Shown here in pieces: positions 59,945 through 64,000 of a stretch of DNA of 64,000 bases (its first letter is position 1; the number at the start of each line of letters is the position of its first letter). The notes under the pieces were generated by a model that made no database searches, had not been told where the DNA came from, and saw only the letters and a program-made list of their open reading frames with translations. The position numbers and the translations under genes were made by a program. Origin of the DNA: Desulfovibrio subterraneus (lineage in GTDB: Bacteria; Desulfobacterota; Desulfovibrionia; Desulfovibrionales; Desulfovibrionaceae); the NCBI RefSeq assembly GCF_013340285.1, contig NZ_BLVO01000013.1:665574-729573 (forward strand), given 5' to 3'.

Positions 59945-59959
59945 TGGTACGATTTCTGC
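59945..59959 (+). promoter_or_regulatory. Sigma-54-type -24/-12 promoter
   Basis: TGGTACGATTTCTGC matches the -24/-12 consensus TGGCACG-N4-TTGC at 13 positions counting the four free ones, with the GG and GC elements at exact spacing. It is 58 bp before the start of the 213-aa gene at 60018. A sigma-54 activator gene is present elsewhere in this window (35846). Confidence 0.6.
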
Positions 59960-60017
59960 TAGATAATCCTGTAAGCGGCAGACATTGCCGTTAGGATTCA
60001 CAAGGCAGGAGAAACCT

Positions 60018-60659
60018 ATGTATACTTCAAGCATCGACAGGATTGACGGGCTTTCCTATTCGGGACTGCGTAGCGACTCGCGTACTACTGAGAACAGTTC
60101 GACGCAGGAAGCCGAAAAGACTCGTGTACAGGCCCGTCGGGCTTCCATGTATACGGCTAATAATACCATGTCGGGCATTGCCCGCGAGGTGGAAGCCGCT
60201 CTTGCGGGTGTTGAGCCGGACTCGAACGGCCGCATTACCTTCAAGCAGCTGGAAGCGCATAAGGGTAAGATGGAATCGGAGTTCGCAGAAAAGGTAAAGA
60301 CCGACCTGCGTGCGCTGGGTGTGGATGAGAAAATAGAATTCCGTCTTGTATCGGATAATAACGGCGGGGTTTCCGTGTTGTCGGACAGCAAGGACGCTGC
60401 GCTTGTTGAGCGGTACTTCAAGGCAAATCCGAAGATGGTGGACGAGTTCAACAAGATTCAGATGATCGGCAATTTTGACCGTGCACGTCAGTTTCAGGAC
60501 AGGCCCGTCACCGATATGCGCAAGGAAATCCAGATGCAGGGTGCGGCACTGTTCATGAGCTCTGCCATGAATAACGGTATGTCGCTGGCCTCGGAGCTTA
60601 TGGACTTCAATGCGGAAGGGTATACCTCCGGCATGTTCGGCCTGAGCAGAACAATCTGA
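60018..60659 (+). CDS. Orphan protein of unknown function, possible degenerate EF-hand
   Basis: This is a 213-aa soluble protein starting MYTSSIDRIDGLSYSGL, preceded by AGGAGAAACCT. The N-terminal ~45 residues are Ser/Thr-rich and polar. Around 66-77 the sequence EPDSNGRITFKQ has the spacing of an EF-hand calcium loop (E1, D3, N5, G6, I8) but Gln at position 12, so calcium binding is uncertain. The rest is helical, with KDAALVERYFKANPKMVDEF and a Met/Ala-rich end. There is no signal peptide. The sigma-54-type promoter suggests regulated expression, for example with flagellar, surface or stress genes; this is inference. No family is recognised. Confidence 0.75.
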   Translation: MYTSSIDRIDGLSYSGLRSDSRTTENSSTQEAEKTRVQARRASMYTANNTMSGIAREVEAALAGVEPDSNGRITFKQLEAHKGKMESEFAEKVKTDLRALGVDEKIEFRLVSDNNGGVSVLSDSKDAALVERYFKANPKMVDEFNKIQMIGNFDRARQFQDRPVTDMRKEIQMQGAALFMSSAMNNGMSLASELMDFNAEGYTSGMFGLSRTI

Positions 60660-60737
60660 TGAGACTGATTTGAGCTGAGAGCCTGAATGGAACGGTTTGA
60701 ACGTAACTGCTCCGCAGGCAACTACTCCCGTGTTTTC

Positions 60738-60942
60738 AAGGCAGCCGTATGGGTGCCTTAGACTACCGGCAGACCTTCGTTTTCGGCAGAACCGCATTCT
60801 CGTTAAGCCGGAACCGAGGTCCAAGAAACGGATTATCCTCGCTTCTACGAGGTGCAGGAACGTCAGGTTCCTGCCCGGCGGAGCCAAAAAATACCAGAAT
60901 GTCTTTGTCAGCAATGTGAGGCAGCCGTATGGCTGCCTTTTT
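60738..60942 (+). repeat. Terminator-bracketed repeat element, copy B
   Basis: The first hairpin is AAGGCAGCC-GTAT-GGGTGCCTT (60738-60759, one mismatch). The second is AGGCAGCC-GTAT-GGCTGCCT (60919-60938) followed by five T. The core matches copies A and C: CTTCGTTTTC, GTTAAGCCGGAACCGAGGTCC, the stem GCAGGAAC/GTTCCTGC with loop GTCAG, CCCGGCGGAGCCAAAAAATA and GTCTTTGTCAGC. Hairpin to hairpin it is 201 bp. It fills most of the 347-bp gap between the orphan protein and the GT4 gene; no coding frame is supported in this gap. Confidence 0.85.
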
Positions 60943-61006
60943 CTGTGCCGTAGTGCCGTTTTGTCATGCAGCATGTGACAGCTTGTTTTTTGGGTGGGTT
61001 GCTGTC

Positions 61007-62137
61007 ATGAATTCCCCCATGCGAACTCTTCAGATAATCAACGTGCGTTGGTTCAACGCCACGGCATGGTACGGCCTGTATCTTGGAACGCTGCTGCAGC
61101 GTGCGGGCCACGAGACGCGGATGATCGTCATGCAGAATACGCCGGGCGCGCTGAAAGCTCATGAATGGGGCATGCAGGGCGTGCATATGGACCTTAATAC
61201 CGCCCACCCCTTCCGTCTCATGCGCACCTACGGGCAGATGCACCGGCTGGTGACCGGATTCAGGCCGGATGTGGTGAACTGCCACCGCGGCGAGGGGTTC
61301 ATGCTCTGGGGGCTGCTTAAAAAACAGCTGGCAGGCGGACCATATGCCTTCAAGCTGGTGCGCACGCGTGGCGACCAGCGCCTGCCCAAGAACAATGCCG
61401 TAAACCGCTGGCTTCATACCGACGTTGCGGACGCTGTGGTTGCCACCAATTCCGTCATGGCCCGCCATTTTACCGATGTGCTGCATGTGCCTGCCTCCAA
61501 GGTGCACACCATTTACGGCGGCGTGGACGCGGACCGTTTTGTCTTCGACCCGCAGGGGCGTGAACGTGTGCGTGCCGAATTCGGGTACGGAGAAGGTGAC
61601 TTTGTCCTCGGCCTTCTCGGACGTTTTGACGAGGTGAAGGGCCAGAAGGAAACCATAGAGGCCGTGGCGGCGCTGCGCAGGCAGGGCGTGTCCAATATCC
61701 GGCTCATGCTGCTCGGGTTTGACAGCGCCACCCCGCAGTCGGTGGTGGAAGGCTGGATGCGTGACAACGGCATTGAAGATATTTCGGTCATCACCGGCAA
61801 GCGGGATGACGTTACGGCCTGCCTTTCAGCGCTTGATGCCGGTGTGGTTGCGTCCAAATGGTCTGAAACCATTGCCCGTGCCGCACTGGAGATAATGGCC
61901 TGCGCCCGCCCGCTCATTTCCACCGATGTGGGGGTCATGCCCGACCTGCTGGAGGCGGATGCCATGTTCCGTCCGGCGGATGTGGATGCTCTTGCACAGG
62001 CAATACGGCGTGTGGCTTCGGATGCAGAGTATCGGAGTTTGCTGCTTGAACAGCAGCAATCGCGCATCCGTTCCCTGACCGGACAACAGTTTCTTGACCA
62101 GACGCTTTCTCTCTACAACTCAATTTTGCGGAAATAG
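61007..62137 (+). CDS. Family 4 glycosyltransferase
   Basis: This is a 376-aa GT-B retaining glycosyltransferase. The N-terminal acceptor domain starts RTLQIINVRWFNATAWYG. The C-terminal domain has LGLLGRFDEVKGQ and the E-x7-E catalytic motif in SETIARAALEIMAC, then RPLISTDVGVMPDLL, typical of family 4. It probably acts in lipopolysaccharide or another surface polysaccharide. The start at 61007 follows a G-rich sequence; MRTLQ at 61019 is possible. Threonine aldolase follows after 9 bp, so the two are co-transcribed although the functions look unrelated. Repeat copy B lies immediately upstream. Confidence 0.88.
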   Translation: MNSPMRTLQIINVRWFNATAWYGLYLGTLLQRAGHETRMIVMQNTPGALKAHEWGMQGVHMDLNTAHPFRLMRTYGQMHRLVTGFRPDVVNCHRGEGFMLWGLLKKQLAGGPYAFKLVRTRGDQRLPKNNAVNRWLHTDVADAVVATNSVMARHFTDVLHVPASKVHTIYGGVDADRFVFDPQGRERVRAEFGYGEGDFVLGLLGRFDEVKGQKETIEAVAALRRQGVSNIRLMLLGFDSATPQSVVEGWMRDNGIEDISVITGKRDDVTACLSALDAGVVASKWSETIARAALEIMACARPLISTDVGVMPDLLEADAMFRPADVDALAQAIRRVASDAEYRSLLLEQQQSRIRSLTGQQFLDQTLSLYNSILRK

Positions 62138-62146
62138 GGTGCCGAC

Positions 62147-63172
62147 GTGATCAATTTTGCCAGTGACAACGCTTCCGGGGCGCATCCCCGGATTATTGAG
62201 GCCGTGGCCCGTGCCAACAAGGGGTTTGCCAGCGCATACGGTGCGGACGCGCATACCGCAGAAGCGGACGCCGCGTTCAAAAGCCTTTTCGGTGACGATA
62301 TCGCCGTTTTCTATGCCATGAACGGAACGGGTGCCAACGTGATGGGGCTCAAGAGCCTTATCCGCTCCTACCACGCCGTGATCTGCTCGCAGATGGCGCA
62401 TATCAACGTGGACGAGACCGGCGCACCGGAAGCGGCCATAGGCTGCAAGCTGCTTACTCTGCCTTCTCCTGACGGCAAGATAACGCCGGAACAGGTTAAG
62501 CCGCTACTCGCAGCGCAGGGCGTTGTCCACCATAGCCAGCCCAAGGCCATATCCATAACGCAGGCGACCGAGTTCGGCGCGGCGTACACTCCTGAAGAAG
62601 TTCGCGCGCTGGCTGATCTTGCCCATGCGCACGGCATGTACCTGCATATGGACGGTGCGCGCATTTCCAACGCTGCCGCTTACCTTGGCGTGGATGTGAA
62701 TGCCTTTACCCGTGATGCGGGAGTTGATGTGCTTTCCTTCGGCGGTGCCAAGAATGGTCTGTTGTTCGGCGAAGCGGTCATCTTCTTCAATGTCAGCGCC
62801 AACCCTGCGCCTGCGGCTGATTTTCCGTATCTGCGCAAGCAGAACCTGCAGTTGCTTTCCAAGATGCGCTTTCTTTCCTGCCAGTTTGCGGAACTGTTGC
62901 GCGACGGCCTGTGGCTGGAAAACGCGCGGCATTCCAATGCCATGGCGCAGCGTCTTGCCGCTGGATTGGCCAACGTTTCCGGCGTTACCGTGGTGAACAA
63001 GGTGGAAGCCAACGAGGTCTTTGCCGCCATGTCACCCGAGCGTATTGCATCTCTTCAGGATGATTTCTATTTCTATGTGTGGGACGCGGCCCTGCATCAG
63101 GTGCGGCTGGTCTGCTCCTTCGATACGACAGAGGCGGAAGTGGATGCCTTTGTGGCAGCCGTAGCCCGCTAA
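62147..63172 (+). CDS. ltaE: Low-specificity L-threonine aldolase
   Basis: This is a 341-aa PLP enzyme that splits L-threonine or allo-threonine into glycine and acetaldehyde. The beta-eliminating-lyase-type fold shows NFASDNASGAHPRI at the start, His86 in SQMAHINVDE, the PLP-stacking HMDGARISNAAAYLGV and the Schiff-base Lys202 in SFGGAKNGLLFGEAV. The length is typical. It starts with GTG at 62147, 9 bp after the glycosyltransferase stop, with AGGGTG upstream. Repeat copy C follows the gene. The gene symbol rests on family resemblance; stereochemical preference cannot be read. Confidence 0.88.
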   Translation: MINFASDNASGAHPRIIEAVARANKGFASAYGADAHTAEADAAFKSLFGDDIAVFYAMNGTGANVMGLKSLIRSYHAVICSQMAHINVDETGAPEAAIGCKLLTLPSPDGKITPEQVKPLLAAQGVVHHSQPKAISITQATEFGAAYTPEEVRALADLAHAHGMYLHMDGARISNAAAYLGVDVNAFTRDAGVDVLSFGGAKNGLLFGEAVIFFNVSANPAPAADFPYLRKQNLQLLSKMRFLSCQFAELLRDGLWLENARHSNAMAQRLAAGLANVSGVTVVNKVEANEVFAAMSPERIASLQDDFYFYVWDAALHQVRLVCSFDTTEAEVDAFVAAVAR

Positions 63173-63195
63173 CGGATTAGCTATATAATGATTGG

Positions 63196-63396
63196 GGCCG
63201 GTGTCGTTTAAATACCGGCCTTAATGTTAGTTTTCAGTAAAACCGCATTCCCGTTGCGCCGGAACTGAGGTCAAAAACGGATTTTCATCGCCTATACGAG
63301 GTGCAGGAACGTTAGGTTCCTGCCCGGCGGAGCCAAATGCCAGAAATGCCTTTGTGGTATTTTAAAAGGCCGATGTCGTAGAGACACCGGCCTTTT
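63196..63396 (+). repeat. Terminator-bracketed repeat element, copy C
   Basis: The first hairpin is GGCCGGT ... ACCGGCC (63196-63220) followed by TT. The second is AAAAGGCCGATGTC/GACACCGGCCTTTT (63364-63396) with loop GTAGA. The two share GGCCG-TGTCGT and ACCGGCCTT, which are absent from copies A and B. The core again has GTTTTCAGTAAAAC, CGCCGGAACTGAGGTC, ATACGAGGTGC, the GCAGGAAC/GTTCCTGC stem with GTTAG loop and CCCGGCGGAGCC. Hairpin to hairpin it is 201 bp, the same as copy B. It lies between the convergent ltaE and polysaccharide-deacetylase genes. Confidence 0.85.
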
Positions 63397-63414
63397 GATT
63401 TTTGTGTATCGGGC

Positions 63415-64000
63415 TTAGAGCCGGATGGATGAATAGAGCTTGGCGAGCCATGGGCGGGAGTAAATCTGCAGTCGCATCATCATCCACGAGGCGGGTTTGT
63501 CCTTGGCCTTGAACCGGTGGATACGCGAGGCGCAACCGGCGGGGTTGGGACCCATCTCGGTGGTGAAGAAACAGCGAAAGCCGAGGTCCTTGCCTATGGA
63601 AAGAGCATCGGGAGAGAATGCTCCCCACGGCCAGCACAGCGAGCGTTCCGGCCTGCCGAGTTCTTCCTCGATGGTGGTCTTGGCCTGAGAGAGTTCCTGT
63701 CGCAGGGCTCCCTGCAGGCTCATGCTGTCTTCATAGCTGCCGAGCTCGTCTTTTGAGAATCCTTGCACCAGTGTTTTCAGGCGCTCCAGATTGGCTTCTT
63801 CGGCAAAAAAGGCGTAGGCTGCATCTGTTTCCTGCGGAACCAGTTCGCGTATGGCGGCAAGCAGACGCTGCGAGGGTATGAAGGCGCGGTTGGCAAGCCG
63901 GGGCAGAGCCTTGAAACGGGGTAATCCCCATATGATATCGGAATCGATCCGGTCAAAGGTGCGGGTGCGTTTTTCCGGTTGGTAGAATCCGTCATATTCA
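63415..64000 (-). CDS. Polysaccharide deacetylase-like protein, N-terminal part outside the window
   Basis: The minus-strand frame is open from the right edge (bases 63999-63997 onward) to a TAA at 63415, so about 194 C-terminal codons are present and the gene begins beyond the window. The part seen includes EYDGFYQPEKRTRTFDRI and a NodB-type C-terminal half: ALRQELSQAKTTIEEELG, CWPWGAFSPDALSIGKDLGF and FFTTEMGPN, matching the usual pattern of a helix, YPYG-like motif, then a strand. The catalytic Asp/His set would lie in the missing N-terminal part. It is probably a cell-surface polysaccharide deacetylase; its relation to the nearby glycosyltransferase is suggestive only. Confidence 0.75.
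   Translation of the reverse strand, partial: EYDGFYQPEKRTRTFDRIDSDIIWGLPRFKALPRLANRAFIPSQRLLAAIRELVPQETDAAYAFFAEEANLERLKTLVQGFSKDELGSYEDSMSLQGALRQELSQAKTTIEEELGRPERSLCWPWGAFSPDALSIGKDLGFRCFFTTEMGPNPAGCASRIHRFKAKDKPASWMMMRLQIYSRPWLAKLYSSIRL

Overview
The window looks like a chromosomal segment of a sulfate-reducer-type deltaproteobacterium (Desulfovibrionaceae). The evidence is the moderately high GC content, the two separate ferredoxin-linked 2-oxoacid oxidoreductase loci (iorAB and a ferredoxin-korABC set), a large c-di-GMP and chemoreceptor repertoire, the phoH-pgpH-ybeY operon, and AddAB-type rather than RecBCD-type end processing. The organism assignment is inference; no rRNA, tRNA, prophage, insertion-sequence transposase or CRISPR array was recognised.

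Layout. 1-7.3 kb: the 3' part of a XerC/D-like recombinase, then minus-strand genes for MgtC-like, RMD1/DUF155, aspartate/glutamate racemase, LarA-like (DUF2088) and PPC-domain proteins, a TetR regulator and a nitronate-monooxygenase-like flavoenzyme. 7.4-15.2 kb: a tightly packed minus-strand operon of phosphofructokinase, AddA-like helicase-nuclease and AddB-like nuclease. 15.4-19.3 kb: pdxA, a hydantoinase/oxoprolinase-family protein and an exported NagZ-like glycosidase. 19.5-30.2 kb: glycosyltransferases, a chemoreceptor-like protein with a degenerate tip, an EAL-CBS-GGDEF protein, a TPR protein and a REC-PAS-GGDEF protein. 30.2-37.4 kb: nadD and proA on the minus strand, then a TPR membrane protein, iorAB and a sigma-54 activator on the plus strand. 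37.5-44.3 kb: a transglutaminase-like lipoprotein, gamma-glutamyltransferase and the ferredoxin-korABC operon. 44.5-55.8 kb: small proteins of unknown function, a natural FakA-FakB (DAK2-DegV) fusion, an MFS transporter, a pseudo-histidine kinase, a 3D-domain protein and a canonical chemoreceptor. 55.9-64 kb: ybeY-pgpH-phoH, an orphan protein behind a sigma-54-type promoter, a GT4 glycosyltransferase, threonine aldolase and the C-terminal part of a polysaccharide deacetylase.

The most unusual feature is a dispersed intergenic repeat family of about 200 bp. Three plus-oriented copies (19270-19471, 60738-60938, 63196-63396) share a core of about 120 bp. Each is bracketed by two near-identical terminator-like hairpins whose sequence is private to that locus. 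A fourth, diverged copy lies in reverse orientation at about 735-949. The internal 8-bp stem changes at three base pairs in the fourth copy while pairing is kept. This suggests a structured RNA or DNA element that settles at, and duplicates, intrinsic terminators.

Starts were chosen from Shine-Dalgarno matches, overlaps and family lengths. All functional names come from motifs read by eye, without database searches.
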